From UBA11524 sp034104265 (GTDB taxonomy: Bacteria > Bacillota > Clostridia > Christensenellales > Aristaeellaceae): DNA of 64,000 nt. The translations under genes and the position numbers were made by a program. The DNA is taken from assembly GCA_034104265.1 (NCBI GenBank), contig JAXEEE010000144.1:1-64000 (forward strand). The letters are read 5' to 3'. Of the stretch, positions 17,150 to 26,869 are shown one piece after another (the stretch's first letter is position 1; each line of letters opens with the position of its first letter). The notes below the pieces were generated by a model. That model was not told the origin of the DNA. It did not search any database and saw only the letters and a program-made list of their open reading frames with translations.

Positions 17150-18616
17150 ATGGAAAAAAGCAAAGCAGCCATCCCGGCCAAGCAGCCCGGGATCGTCCAA
17201 TTCTTTGCAGCGATTGCAGAGTTCATTACGAGTACCATCCGTTCCTTCATCGACGGTGACGTCTGGGTCAAGCTGTCCGCCCTCCTTTGCGGCGCGAGCT
17301 GCTTCGCCCGCAAGCAGTACGTCAAGGGCTTTCTGCTGACGCTGGTGGAAGCCGTCATCCTCTGGGCCATTCCGGGCGTGTTCTGGCCCTACATGGCCAA
17401 GCTGGGCACCCTGGGCACCGTCCAGGCCCAGAAAACCTTCAACCCCGAGACCCGCAAGAACGAGTGGAACGATTACGACAACTCCTTCCTGATTCTGCTC
17501 TTCGGCGTCATCGGCATTCTGGTCATTGCCACCGCGGTGGTTTTGTGGATGCGCAACATCCGCGCCGCCCGTGAGGTGGAAGTCAAGGCCAAAAACGGCA
17601 AGCACGTCAACACCTTCGTGGAGGATCTGCAGGACTGCCTGGGCGTGAAGTTCCACAGGACGCTGCTGTCCCTGCCGGTGCTGGGCGTGGTGCTGTTCAC
17701 CATCATTCCCCTGATCGTGATGATCCTCATCGCCTTCACCAATTACGACCGAAATCACCTTGTACCCAGCAAGCTTTTCACCTGGGTCGGGCTGAGGAAC
17801 TTCTCCAGCCTGTTTGCCACCGCTGCCGACTCCACCTTCTCCTACGCCTTCTTCCGCGTGCTGGCGTGGACGCTGGTGTGGGCCGTCATCGCCACGCTGA
17901 CCTGCTATATCTTCGGCATCCTGATGGCCATGTTCATCAACAACAAGAACACCTACGGCAAGAAGTTCTGGCGGCTGTGCTTCATGATCGCCATGGCTGT
18001 GCCGCAGTTCGTGTCCCTGCTGCTGGTGCGCAACTTCTTCCATGATTCCGGCATCGTCAACACCCTGTGCAAGAACGCCGGCATTACTGACTGGCTGTTC
18101 TCCATCGGCGCCATTCCCACGGCCAACTACATTCCCTTCCTGACGCATCCGGCCTGGGCCAGGCCCATGATCATCCTGATCAACATCTGGGTCGGCGTGC
18201 CCTACCAGATGCTGATCGCCACGGGCATCCTGATGAACATCCCCAACGAGCTGCTGGAGGCCGCCAAGATCGACGGCGCCAACGCCTGGCAGTCCTTCAA
18301 GTCCATCACCATGCCCTACATCCTGTTCATCACCGGCCCCAGCCTGGTCAACAGCGTGGTGGCCAACATCAACAACTTCAACGTCATCTGGCTGCTGAGC
18401 CGCGACATCTACACCACCTCCGATCAGCTGATGGCCAACGCCAACGCCAACGAGGTTGACCTGCTGGTCACCTGGCTGTACCGCCTGACCCAGGACCAGA
18501 GCAACTACAAGATGGCCTCGGTCATCGGTATTCTGGTGTTCGTCGTCTGCGCCATTCTGACCCTGGTGGCCTTCAACGGCATGATCAAGGGCGATAAGGA
18601 GGAGAGCTTCCAGTGA
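17150..18616 (+). CDS. Maltodextrin ABC transporter permease, MalF-like
   Basis: A 488-residue permease. The C-terminal 300 residues are the usual six-helix CUT1 permease with the EAA loop (LLEAAKIDGANAWQSFKSITMPYI). The first 190 residues are an extension: a helix near 40-70 (VKLSALLCGASCFARKQYVKGFLLTLVEAVILWAIPG), a hydrophilic loop (TVQAQKTFNPETRKNEWNDYD), another helix and a charged segment. Such extra N-terminal helices occur in MalF proteins of maltose systems. It pairs with the next gene, with which it overlaps by four bases (GTGA). Confidence 0.93.
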   Translation: MEKSKAAIPAKQPGIVQFFAAIAEFITSTIRSFIDGDVWVKLSALLCGASCFARKQYVKGFLLTLVEAVILWAIPGVFWPYMAKLGTLGTVQAQKTFNPETRKNEWNDYDNSFLILLFGVIGILVIATAVVLWMRNIRAAREVEVKAKNGKHVNTFVEDLQDCLGVKFHRTLLSLPVLGVVLFTIIPLIVMILIAFTNYDRNHLVPSKLFTWVGLRNFSSLFATAADSTFSYAFFRVLAWTLVWAVIATLTCYIFGILMAMFINNKNTYGKKFWRLCFMIAMAVPQFVSLLLVRNFFHDSGIVNTLCKNAGITDWLFSIGAIPTANYIPFLTHPAWARPMIILINIWVGVPYQMLIATGILMNIPNELLEAAKIDGANAWQSFKSITMPYILFITGPSLVNSVVANINNFNVIWLLSRDIYTTSDQLMANANANEVDLLVTWLYRLTQDQSNYKMASVIGILVFVVCAILTLVAFNGMIKGDKEESFQ

Positions 18617-19461
18617 AAACCAAGACGATCCGCATCGTTATCCGTCACATTGTGCTTGCCTTCCTGGCAGCCTTCTGGCTGATCCCCATCCTGTGGCTGG
18701 TGGTGACCTCCTTCGGCGTGGACAAGGGCCCCAACATCTCCACCTTCTTCCCCAAGGCCTACACCCTCGATCACTACAGGGCCATCCTCTCCCCCGGCGG
18801 CGACAGCGTAAACCAGTTCCCCCAGTGGTTCATGAACACCTTCGTCATCGCCATCTTCACCTGCATCATCTCCACCCTGTTCGTGCTGATGGTGGCCTAC
18901 GCCATGTCCTGCATGCGCTTCAAGGCCCGCAAGCCCCTGATGAACATCGCCATCATCCTGAACCTGTTCCCCGGCTTCCTGTCCATGGTGGCGGTCTACT
19001 TCATCATGAAGGAAATCGGCCTGACCAACTCCAAGATCGGCATGGTCATTGTGTACTCGGCAGGCTCGGGCATCGGCTACCTGATTGCCAAGGGCTTCTT
19101 TGACACGATCAGCAAGTCCCTGCGCGAGTCCGCGTACCTGGAGGGCGCCAACGAGTTCACCGTGTTCTGGAAGATCATCATCCCCCTGTCCAAGCCCATC
19201 GTGGTGTACACGGTCATCAACTCCTTCCTGGCCCCCTGGATGGACTTCGTCATGGCGTCCCTGATGCTCAACTCCGGCGTGTCCGCGGAAAAGACTGTCG
19301 CCCTGGGCCTGTTCTCCATGGTGGACAAGGTCAATCGCAACAACTACTTCGCCCAGTTCTGCGCAGGCGGCGTGATCGTCTCCATCCCGATCTCCATCCT
19401 GTTCGTCATCATGCAGAAGTTCTACGTGGAGGGCATCACCGGCGGCTCCGTCAAGGGCTGA
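18613..19461 (+). CDS. Maltodextrin ABC transporter permease, MalG-like
   Basis: A 282-residue permease starting at a GTG that overlaps the malF-like stop codon; GGAGAG precedes it. It has six helices, the EAA loop (LRESAYLEGANEFTVFWKIIIPLSKPI) and the ending FYVEGITGGSVKG. It completes the channel with the MalF-like protein. No ATPase gene is present in the locus. Confidence 0.94.
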   Translation: MKTKTIRIVIRHIVLAFLAAFWLIPILWLVVTSFGVDKGPNISTFFPKAYTLDHYRAILSPGGDSVNQFPQWFMNTFVIAIFTCIISTLFVLMVAYAMSCMRFKARKPLMNIAIILNLFPGFLSMVAVYFIMKEIGLTNSKIGMVIVYSAGSGIGYLIAKGFFDTISKSLRESAYLEGANEFTVFWKIIIPLSKPIVVYTVINSFLAPWMDFVMASLMLNSGVSAEKTVALGLFSMVDKVNRNNYFAQFCAGGVIVSIPISILFVIMQKFYVEGITGGSVKG

Positions 19462-19504
19462 TGATGCTTCAAGGCTCGCCCGCGCGGGCAAGGGAGGTAC
19501 TGCC

Positions 19505-21025
19505 ATGATTCGTTCACTGTGCGCTCTGCTGCTCGCGCTGGCGATGCTCACCGGCTGCGCCCTGGGGGAGGAAGCCCCGGCGCAGCCGGCCTCCGGCGTG
19601 ACGTATGAAATCTTTGTCGCGTCCTTCCAGGACAGCGACGGCGACGGCCGGGGCGACCTGCGGGGCGTCATCGACCGTCTGGACTACATCGAATCCCTGG
19701 GCGTGAGCCGCATCTGGCTGATGCCCATCCATCCCTCCGTCAGCTATCACAAGTACGACGTGATGGACTACTGCGCCATCGACCCGGCGTACGGCACCAT
19801 GGCAGACTTCGACGCGCTGACCGAGGCCTGCCGGGAGCGGGGCATCGGTGTGACGCTGGATCTGGTGGTCAACCACACAAGCAAGCTGCACCCCTGGTTC
19901 CTGGAGGCCTGCCAGGCCCTGCGGGACGGGATTGACAGCCCGACCGTCAGCTGGTACAATTTCACCCGGGGCGAAGGCCAGCATCAGGTTTCCGGCACGG
20001 ACTGGTACTACGAGGGCCAGTTCGGCGACCACATGCCCGACCTGAACCTGGACAACCCCGACGTGCGCGCGGAAATCGCCCGGATCATCCGTTTCTGGCA
20101 GGAGCATGGCGTGACCGGCTTCCGCCTGGACGCGGTGACCAGCTACTACACCGGCGCGAATGATTCCATCTGCGATTTTCTCACCTTCGTGTGCAACACG
20201 GCCCGGGCATACGACCCGGACTGCTGCATCGTGGGCGAGGTATGGTCGGATGAGGGTACCATCCTCGACCTGTACCGCAGCGGCATCGACAGCCTGTTCA
20301 ACTTCCCCTTTGCAGACAACAACGGCGCGTTCGTTCAGGCCGCACTGAACGCCAAGGGCGCGGCGGCAGCCCGGCTGCTGGCCGAATGGAACGGGAAGGT
20401 CAAGGCTGTCTCCCCTGCCTCGGTGGACGCGCCCTTCCTGACCAATCACGACCAGGCCCGTGCAGCGGGTATGCTGCGGCTGAAGGCCCCCTTCGAGAAG
20501 ACCGCTGCCATGCTGTACCTGCTGGCCCCTGGCTGCCCCACCGTCTACTACGGCGAGGAGCTTGGCATGACCGGCTCCGGCAGGGACGAGAACAAGCGCC
20601 TGCCCATGGTGTGGAGCGCTCAAGAAGGCGCGGCCCTGTGCAATCCCCCGGCGGACGCTGATCAGAACCAGCGGCTGAAGGAGGGCGTGGACGTGCAGGA
20701 CGGCGACCCCGACAGCCTGCTGAACTGGTACCGGCAGCTGATTGTGCTGCGGAGCCAGGCCCCGGAGCTGGTTCGCGGCGCTATGGAGGCCATCGACCTT
20801 GACAATCCCGCCGTGGCCTGCTGGCGGGTGGAGGATGAGGGCAGCGCGGTACTGGCCCTTGTCAACACCCATCAAACAGAGGCCGTGACGGTCTCCCTGG
20901 CGGAGCTGGGCGCACTGACCCTGCTGGGCAGCGTCCAGGCTGCGGACTCCCCTGCCCCGACCCTGGCGGCGGACGGCAGCGTCACCCTGACCGCCGTTTC
21001 CTGCCTGCTGCTGCGGGCGGAATGA
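19505..21025 (+). CDS. GH13 alpha-amylase-family lipoprotein
   Basis: A 506-residue glycoside hydrolase. The N-terminus has a lipobox (LAMLTGC), so it should be anchored on the outer face of the membrane. The barrel carries all three GH13 acids: D209 in GFRLDAVTSYY (nucleophile), E245 in IVGEVWSD (acid/base) and D316 in FLTNHDQA, plus the DLVVNHTS motif. It ends with a short beta-sandwich. It probably cuts alpha-1,4-glucans at the cell surface to oligosaccharides for the adjacent importer. It lies 43 bases behind the malG-like gene. Endo versus exo action cannot be told from sequence. Confidence 0.93.
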   Translation: MIRSLCALLLALAMLTGCALGEEAPAQPASGVTYEIFVASFQDSDGDGRGDLRGVIDRLDYIESLGVSRIWLMPIHPSVSYHKYDVMDYCAIDPAYGTMADFDALTEACRERGIGVTLDLVVNHTSKLHPWFLEACQALRDGIDSPTVSWYNFTRGEGQHQVSGTDWYYEGQFGDHMPDLNLDNPDVRAEIARIIRFWQEHGVTGFRLDAVTSYYTGANDSICDFLTFVCNTARAYDPDCCIVGEVWSDEGTILDLYRSGIDSLFNFPFADNNGAFVQAALNAKGAAAARLLAEWNGKVKAVSPASVDAPFLTNHDQARAAGMLRLKAPFEKTAAMLYLLAPGCPTVYYGEELGMTGSGRDENKRLPMVWSAQEGAALCNPPADADQNQRLKEGVDVQDGDPDSLLNWYRQLIVLRSQAPELVRGAMEAIDLDNPAVACWRVEDEGSAVLALVNTHQTEAVTVSLAELGALTLLGSVQAADSPAPTLAADGSVTLTAVSCLLLRAE

Positions 21026-21053
21026 TCCCCCGTCTCCGTGCTTTCGGTTAACC

Positions 21054-21080
21054 TTGCGGGTTGAAGAAACCCGCAATTTT
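21054..21080 (+). terminator. Hairpin terminator or attenuator before malQ
   Basis: TTGCGGGTT (21054-21062) and AACCCGCAA (21068-21076) form a short perfect stem followed by TTTT. It separates the amylase gene from malQ-glgP. No strong promoter is evident behind it, so read-through is likely. Confidence 0.65.
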
Positions 21081-21128
21081 CTCCGCCCTGTTGGTAACGA
21101 TTCCACCATACGAAAGGACGATACGATC

Positions 21129-22604
21129 ATGCGCAGAAGCGGTATCCTGATGCACATCACCTCTCTGCCCGGGCCCGGCGGCGTGGGCAGCCTGGGCAAG
21201 GAAGCCTATGAATTCGCCGATTTCCTCAAGGCCAGCGGCATGAACCTGTGGCAGGTGCTGCCCATGGGCCCCACCGGTTACGGTGAGTCCCCCTACCAGT
21301 CCACCAGCGTGTTCGCGGGCAATCCGCTGCTGATCTCCACCCGGAAGCTGGTAGACGAGGGTCTGCTGGACGATGACCTTTCCGGGGAATATGTGCCGGA
21401 AAAAGCGGATACCGTTGATTATGCCAGGGCCCGGGAGAGCAAGGAAAAGCTGCTGCGCAAATGCTTTGCCCAGTCCGAGGGCAAACTGACGGAGGAGCTG
21501 CACCGCTTCATCCGGGAGAACCCCTGGGTGGAGTCCTTCGCGCTGTTCACGGCGGTGAAGCAGCACTTCAACCAGGTCATGTGGACGAAGTGGCCGGACA
21601 AGGCCATCCGCATGCGGGAGACCGCCGCGGTGGAGAAGTACACCCGGGAGCTGAACGAGGAGATCCGTTACCATATCTTCTGCCAGTACCTGTTCCGGCA
21701 GCAGTGGTTCGCGCTGAAGCGCTACTGCAACGAGCGGGGCATCCTCTTCTTCGGCGACATGCCCATCTATGTGGCCGAGGACTCCGCCGACACCTGGACG
21801 AACCCCGAGGTGTTCCAGCTGGACAAGGATCGCGTGCCGACCCGGGTGGCGGGCGTGCCGCCGGACCTGTTCTCCGAGGACGGTCAGCTGTGGGGCAATC
21901 CCCTCTACCGCTGGAGCTACCTGCAGACCCGGGGGTACGACTGGTGGGTTGACCGCATGCGGGGCATGGGCGAGATGTACGACATCATCCGCGTGGATCA
22001 CTTCATCGGCTTCGCCAACTACTACTCCATCCCTTACGGCGCACCCACGGCCCGGGACGGCCGCTGGATCGTCGGCCCGGGGAAGAAGCTGTTCACCACC
22101 TTCCGCAGGAAGCTCCCGGGCCTCAACGTGGTGGCGGAGGATCTGGGCGTGCTGAACGAGCGGGTGTTCGACCTGCTGCGGTTCGTGGGCTATCCGGGCA
22201 TGAAGGTGCTGACCTTCGGCTTTGGCGGGGGCGATGGCAATCCCCACGCGCTGTGCAACTGGACGGAGAACACCGTGTGCTACACCGGCACCCATGACAA
22301 CGACACCGTGCTGGGGTGGCTGAAGAGCGCGGACGAGAAGTCCCTCAAGGAAGCCAAGGAGACCCTGGGCTTTGAGGAGCTGGAGGACGGCCCCGAGGCC
22401 TTCGTCCGCTGCGCGATGGAGTCCGTGTCCAACGACTGCGTGATCCCCATGCAGGACATTCTGGGTCTGGACACCGACGCCCGCATGAACATCCCCAGCA
22501 CCATCGGCGGCAACTGGCTGTGGCGCATGAAGCCCGACGCCATCACCCCCGCGCTGGTGGAGCGGCTGCAGAACCTGAACCGACTGAGCAAACGAGGTGT
22601 GTGA
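21129..22604 (+). CDS. malQ: 4-alpha-glucanotransferase (amylomaltase)
   Basis: A 491-residue GH77 enzyme that transfers glucan chains between maltodextrins, releasing glucose and lengthening chains for phosphorylase. Conserved features: RRSGILMHITSLPGPGGVG at the start, QVLPMGPTGYGESPYQS, nucleophile D290 in IRVDHFIGFANYY, acid/base E337 in VVAEDLGV and D390 in GTHDNDTV. The start at 21129 follows AAAGGA; upstream in-frame starts would fall in the terminator hairpin. It is cytoplasmic and sits six bases before glgP. Confidence 0.97.
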   Translation: MRRSGILMHITSLPGPGGVGSLGKEAYEFADFLKASGMNLWQVLPMGPTGYGESPYQSTSVFAGNPLLISTRKLVDEGLLDDDLSGEYVPEKADTVDYARARESKEKLLRKCFAQSEGKLTEELHRFIRENPWVESFALFTAVKQHFNQVMWTKWPDKAIRMRETAAVEKYTRELNEEIRYHIFCQYLFRQQWFALKRYCNERGILFFGDMPIYVAEDSADTWTNPEVFQLDKDRVPTRVAGVPPDLFSEDGQLWGNPLYRWSYLQTRGYDWWVDRMRGMGEMYDIIRVDHFIGFANYYSIPYGAPTARDGRWIVGPGKKLFTTFRRKLPGLNVVAEDLGVLNERVFDLLRFVGYPGMKVLTFGFGGGDGNPHALCNWTENTVCYTGTHDNDTVLGWLKSADEKSLKEAKETLGFEELEDGPEAFVRCAMESVSNDCVIPMQDILGLDTDARMNIPSTIGGNWLWRMKPDAITPALVERLQNLNRLSKRGV

Positions 22605-22610
22605 TTTCCC

Positions 22611-24950
22611 ATGATATCCGCGTCTGAACTGATCAAGAAGGCTGAATCCCGGCTGCTGGCGGAGAACCTGGTCACCCTGGAGGAGGCCAGCTACACCCAG
22701 CTGCACAACGCCATTTCCTCCGCCGCCATGGAGGCCCTTGCGCCCCTGTGGCGGGAGTGCAAGCAGAACCGCCTGCACAAGCGTCATGCCTACTACTTCT
22801 CCGCCGAGTACCTGATGGGCCGCATGGTGTACAACAACCTGTACTGCCTGGGCCTGCTGGCGGACACGAAGAAGCTGCTGGCCGAGCGGGGCGTGGACAT
22901 CGCCGTCATGGAGGACATTGAGGACGACGCCTTCGGCAACGGCGGTCTGGGCCGCCTGGCCGCCTGCTTCCTGGACAGCGCGGTGACCACCGGCGTGCCG
23001 CTGACGGGCTACGGCCTTCGCTACAAGTACGGGCTGTTCAAGCAGTCCTTCGTCAACGGCCGCCAGCATGAGGAGCCTGATGACTGGTCCCGCTTCGGCG
23101 ACCCCTGGAGCATGCGGCGGATGGATCACGCGGTGGTGGTGCCCATGGCCACCGGCGACGTGCTGGCCGTGCCCTACGACATGCCCATTGTGGGCTACGG
23201 GGCGAAGAACATCGGCACCCTGCGCCTGTGGCAGACCGAGAGCCTGAAGGAAATCGACTTCACCCAGTTCAACCAGCAGGACTACGCCCGCGCCGCCGAG
23301 GACAAGAACCGGGCCGAGGACATCACCAAGTGCCTCTATCCCAACGACACCAAGCGCGAGGGCAAGCAGCTGCGCATCAAGCAGCAGTACGTGCTGGTCA
23401 GCGCCTCCCTGCAGGACATGCTGCGCACCTACAAGCAGGTGCATGGCAATGATTTCTCCTTCTTCGCCCAGAAGAACGTGGTGCAGCTCAACGACACCCA
23501 CCCCGTCATGGCTATCCCCGAGCTGATCCGCCTGCTGGAGAAGGAAGGCATGACCTTTGACGAGGCGTTCCTCATTGCCCGCAGGACCTTCGCCTACACC
23601 AACCACACGGTGATGCAGGAGGCCCTGGAGAAGTGGAACCTGGAGCTGCTGGCCTCGGTGGTGCCGGAGATCGTCGCCATCATCCGGCAGATTGACGAGC
23701 GCTTCAATGCCGAGATGGCCTCAAAGGGCCTGGAGGTGAAGCCCACCCGCTGCATCATCTGGGACGGCACGGTGCACATGGCCCAGCTGGCGGTGTACGC
23801 CACCTTCGCCACCAACGGCGTGGCGGCCATCCATTCCCAGATCCTCAAGGACGATGTGTTCGCCGACTGGTATGCTGTGTACCCGGAGCGGTTCCAGAAC
23901 AAGACCAACGGCATCACCCAGCGGCGGTGGCTGGGGCTGTGCAACCCGGAGCTGTGCCAGCTCATCAGCGGGAAGATCGGCGACGGCTTCCTGACCGACC
24001 TGTTCCGTCTGGAGCAGCTCAAGCCCTTCATTGACGATCAGCTGTGCGACGACTTCATCGCCGTGAAAAAGGAGAAGAAGCGTCAGCTGGCCGCGGAGAT
24101 CCTCAAGCGGGAGGGCGTTGCCCTTGACCCGGACATGATCTTCGACGTGCAGGTGAAGCGTCTGCACGAGTACAAGCGGCAGTTCATGAACGCGCTGTCC
24201 ATCCTGGCGATCTACTTCCAGCTCAAGGACGGCACGCTGACGGACTTCACCCCCACGGCGTTCATCTTCGGCGCGAAGGCCGCCCCCGGCTATGACCGGG
24301 CCAAGGCCGTCATCCACCTGATCAACATGATCGCCGCCCTGGTCAACAGCGACCCCGATACCTCCGACCGGCTGAAGGTGGTCTTTGTGCAGAACTACAA
24401 CTGCTCCTACGCGGAGAAGATCATCCCCGCGGCGGACGTGTCCGAGCAGATTTCCCCTGCGGGTACCGAGGCCAGCGGCACCGGCAACATGAAGCTGATG
24501 CTGAACGGCGCCGTGACCCTGGGCACCTTCGACGGCGCGAACGTGGAGATTGTGGAGCAGGCGGGCCGGGAGAACAACTACATTTTCGGCGCGACGGTGG
24601 ATGAGCTGAACGTCCTGAAGGGCCACTACCGTCCCCGGGATCTGTACGAGGCCGATCCGCTGATCCGCCGGGTGCTGGACGCGCTGACCGACGGCACCTT
24701 CCCCGACGAGGACGGCAAGCTGGCGGAGCTGAAGTCCGCCATCCTGGACGGGGCCAGCTGGCATGCCCCCGACCACTACTTTGTGCTGAAGGACTTCCGT
24801 AGTTACCTGGACGCCAAGCTTCAGGCCAACCGGGACTACCGCGACAGCCGCGCCTTCGCCCGCAAGTGCCTGATGAATGTGGCCAGTGCAGGCAAGTTCT
24901 CCTCCGACCGCACCATCACCCAGTACGCCAGGGAAATCTGGAACGTGTAA
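22611..24950 (+). CDS. glgP: Glycogen/maltodextrin phosphorylase
   Basis: A 779-residue GT35 enzyme. It uses phosphate to release glucose-1-phosphate from alpha-1,4-glucan ends, with pyridoxal phosphate bound to K628 in the motif EASGTGNMKLMLNG. Other signatures are YFSAEYLMGR, GNGGLGRLAACFLDS, QLNDTHPVMAIPEL and KRLHEYKRQFMNAL. The length is slightly below the 800-830 typical of the family. With MalQ it converts imported maltodextrin to glucose and glucose-1-phosphate. Whether it prefers glycogen or maltodextrin cannot be decided; context favours maltodextrin (MalP role). Confidence 0.97.
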   Translation: MISASELIKKAESRLLAENLVTLEEASYTQLHNAISSAAMEALAPLWRECKQNRLHKRHAYYFSAEYLMGRMVYNNLYCLGLLADTKKLLAERGVDIAVMEDIEDDAFGNGGLGRLAACFLDSAVTTGVPLTGYGLRYKYGLFKQSFVNGRQHEEPDDWSRFGDPWSMRRMDHAVVVPMATGDVLAVPYDMPIVGYGAKNIGTLRLWQTESLKEIDFTQFNQQDYARAAEDKNRAEDITKCLYPNDTKREGKQLRIKQQYVLVSASLQDMLRTYKQVHGNDFSFFAQKNVVQLNDTHPVMAIPELIRLLEKEGMTFDEAFLIARRTFAYTNHTVMQEALEKWNLELLASVVPEIVAIIRQIDERFNAEMASKGLEVKPTRCIIWDGTVHMAQLAVYATFATNGVAAIHSQILKDDVFADWYAVYPERFQNKTNGITQRRWLGLCNPELCQLISGKIGDGFLTDLFRLEQLKPFIDDQLCDDFIAVKKEKKRQLAAEILKREGVALDPDMIFDVQVKRLHEYKRQFMNALSILAIYFQLKDGTLTDFTPTAFIFGAKAAPGYDRAKAVIHLINMIAALVNSDPDTSDRLKVVFVQNYNCSYAEKIIPAADVSEQISPAGTEASGTGNMKLMLNGAVTLGTFDGANVEIVEQAGRENNYIFGATVDELNVLKGHYRPRDLYEADPLIRRVLDALTDGTFPDEDGKLAELKSAILDGASWHAPDHYFVLKDFRSYLDAKLQANRDYRDSRAFARKCLMNVASAGKFSSDRTITQYAREIWNV

Positions 24951-24990
24951 GCCGGTTTCATCCGGCTGGATGCCTGATACCATGGCAGCA

Positions 24991-25045
24991 GAAAGCCGCA
25001 GCCTCCGTGTTGTACCACGAAGGTTGCGGCTTCTGTTTTGTTTTG
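24991..25045 (+). terminator. Terminator of the alpha-glucan locus
   Basis: AGCCGCAGCCT pairs with AGGTTGCGGCT, followed by TCTGTTTTGTTTTG. It ends the plus-strand operon just before the convergent NHL-protein gene stops. Confidence 0.85.
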
Positions 25046-25046
25046 C

Positions 25047-25982
25047 TCATTCCACCCGGCGGAGCCTGCTGAGCATGGGCGCGGGATTCAGATGCCCGAT
25101 GTACAGGCTGCCCTGCCCGTCGCCGCACATGCTGTGGCCCATCAGGGGTGATCCGGCGGGGGATGCCATCAGCCCCTCCAGGGTCAGCTCCTGCTCGTTG
25201 AAGACCAGCATGCCGTCCGCGTTCTGGCAGCAGAAGACGTACTCCCCGTCGCCCCACAGCGTGCTTGCGCCATACATGCAGTTCCTGGGATACCAGGGCG
25301 CAAAGCAGCGCAGCAGCCCGCCGTCCCGGTCGAAAACCTCCACCCGGAAGTTGTCCCTGTCCGCCACCCAGACCCGGTCCTGCCCGTCCACCCACAGGGC
25401 GTGGGGAAGCCGGAACTGTCCCGGACCATCCCCGGGGCCGCCGAAGGTCAGCGTCAGCCGGCCCTCCCGGTCAAAGCGGTGGACGGAGGCGTTGCCGTAG
25501 CCGTCGCAGGCGAAGATGTCGCCCCGGGCCGTTTCCACCACGCCCGTGGGCAGGTTGAAGGGCTCCCCTGCCCTGCGCACGGTGTACAGGTTGTGGGGAT
25601 AGGGTACCTCCGGGCGGAAACCGTTGTCGCAGGGGTGATCCTTCTGCCCCAGCTGCATGACCACCTCACCCCGGCGGGTCAGCTTGTAGGCCACGTGCCG
25701 CGCTGAATCGCAGACCCACAGGCAGCCGTCCGGGGCGAAGCTGATGCCATGCTCGCTGCCGAAGTCCAGCGCCGCGCCCAGGGTATGCATGTAGCGTCCA
25801 TCCGGATCAAAGGCAATGATGGGGTGCTCGTGGTTCCGCGTCAGCGCGTAAACGCAGCCGTCCTCCGCCGCGGCCACGCCCGCCACCGGCATGGCCGGGA
25901 GGCTCCGGGGCAGCACGCCCCAGGAGGGCTCAAGCTCCCAGCGTCTGCTGCCGAATTCGATGATGGTGCGGCTCATCCGCAT
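25047..25982 (-). CDS. NHL-repeat beta-propeller protein
   Basis: A 311-residue protein made of NHL-type blades, each with a GxxxxPxG/DGxxWVADxxNxRVxxFD pattern (DGCLWVCDSARHVAYKLTRRGEVVMQLG; GDIFACDGYGNASVHRFDREGRLTLTFGG; DRVWVADRDNFRVEVFDRDGGLLRCF), giving an estimated six-bladed propeller. There is no signal peptide. It resembles the propellers of peptidylglycine amidating lyase and virginiamycin B lyase families, but I see no proof of catalysis. It ends the importer operon (binding protein, two permeases) on the same strand, so it may bind or modify the imported compound. The ATG follows GGAGG by eight bases. Confidence 0.82.
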   Translation of the reverse strand: MRMSRTIIEFGSRRWELEPSWGVLPRSLPAMPVAGVAAAEDGCVYALTRNHEHPIIAFDPDGRYMHTLGAALDFGSEHGISFAPDGCLWVCDSARHVAYKLTRRGEVVMQLGQKDHPCDNGFRPEVPYPHNLYTVRRAGEPFNLPTGVVETARGDIFACDGYGNASVHRFDREGRLTLTFGGPGDGPGQFRLPHALWVDGQDRVWVADRDNFRVEVFDRDGGLLRCFAPWYPRNCMYGASTLWGDGEYVFCCQNADGMLVFNEQELTLEGLMASPAGSPLMGHSMCGDGQGSLYIGHLNPAPMLSRLRRVE

Positions 25983-26001
25983 GACTGATTCCTCCTTTTA
26001 T

Positions 26002-26868
26002 TTATCCCTTGACCGCGCCCAGCGTCACACTCTGCAGGAACTTGTCCTGCAGGCACAGGAAAGCGATCATCATCGGGACGGTCACCAGCGTACAGCCTGC
26101 CAGCACCAGATCGTAGGGCGTACCGGCGGTATCGCCACCCACGGTCAGCGTCGGCAGAATGACCATGATGGGCTTGTAGTCCACCTTGGTAATCATGATC
26201 TTCGGGTAAAGGAAATCGTTCCACTTGGCCAGGAACTGCAGGATGGCCAGCGCGCCGATGGTGGGTACGCTGGTGGGCAGGATGATCTGGCTGTAGATCC
26301 GCGTATGCCCCGCGCCGTCAATGCGCGCCGCCTCAATCAGCTCGTTGGGAATGGAATCCATGAACTGCCGGAACATGAACATGGCAAAGGTGTTGGCCGC
26401 GGCAGGAATGATCTGCACCTGATAGGTGTTCAGCCAGCCCATGCGGGAGAAGATCAGGAACTGGGGCGTCAGCAGCAGCTCGCCGGGCACCATCATCGTC
26501 AGCATGAACATCATGAACAGCAGGTTCTTGCCCCGGAACTGGTACTTGGAAAAGGCAAACCCCGCCATGGACGCCAGCACCAGCTGCAGCACCGTGGTGG
26601 TGGACGCAATGAACAAGGAGTTGAGGAACGTCCGGGTAATCACGCCGGAATTGTAGCCCAGCAGGCGGACATAGTTGTCCAGCGTGGGCTCCTTGGGCAG
26701 ACCCGCGGCGTTGCTCATCAGCTCGCCCATGCTCTTGAAGGAGCCGGATACCATCACAAACACCGGATAGACGGACACCAGGCAGAAGAAGATCAGCACG
26801 GCATGGAGCACAACCTTCAGCACCCGCATTTTGTGGCTGTAGGAGCCACGGGCCGCGATATTGCTCAT
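26002..26868 (-). CDS. Sugar ABC transporter permease, MalG-like
   Basis: A 288-residue CUT1 permease with six helices, the EAA loop (ELIEAARIDGAGHTRIYSQIILPTSVPT) and the ending FLQSVTLGAVKG. Its start lies one base past the upstream permease stop, so translation is tightly coupled. It belongs to the third sugar importer in the window, with the genes at 26870 and 27877. Confidence 0.93.
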   Translation of the reverse strand: MSNIAARGSYSHKMRVLKVVLHAVLIFFCLVSVYPVFVMVSGSFKSMGELMSNAAGLPKEPTLDNYVRLLGYNSGVITRTFLNSLFIASTTTVLQLVLASMAGFAFSKYQFRGKNLLFMMFMLTMMVPGELLLTPQFLIFSRMGWLNTYQVQIIPAAANTFAMFMFRQFMDSIPNELIEAARIDGAGHTRIYSQIILPTSVPTIGALAILQFLAKWNDFLYPKIMITKVDYKPIMVILPTLTVGGDTAGTPYDLVLAGCTLVTVPMMIAFLCLQDKFLQSVTLGAVKG

Positions 26869-26869
26869 G

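Noticed and set aside
15816..19461. Horizontal acquisition of the maltodextrin transporter because of its skewed codon use
   Set aside because: The skew matches the other binding-protein genes at 7433 and 43525 and is better explained by high expression.
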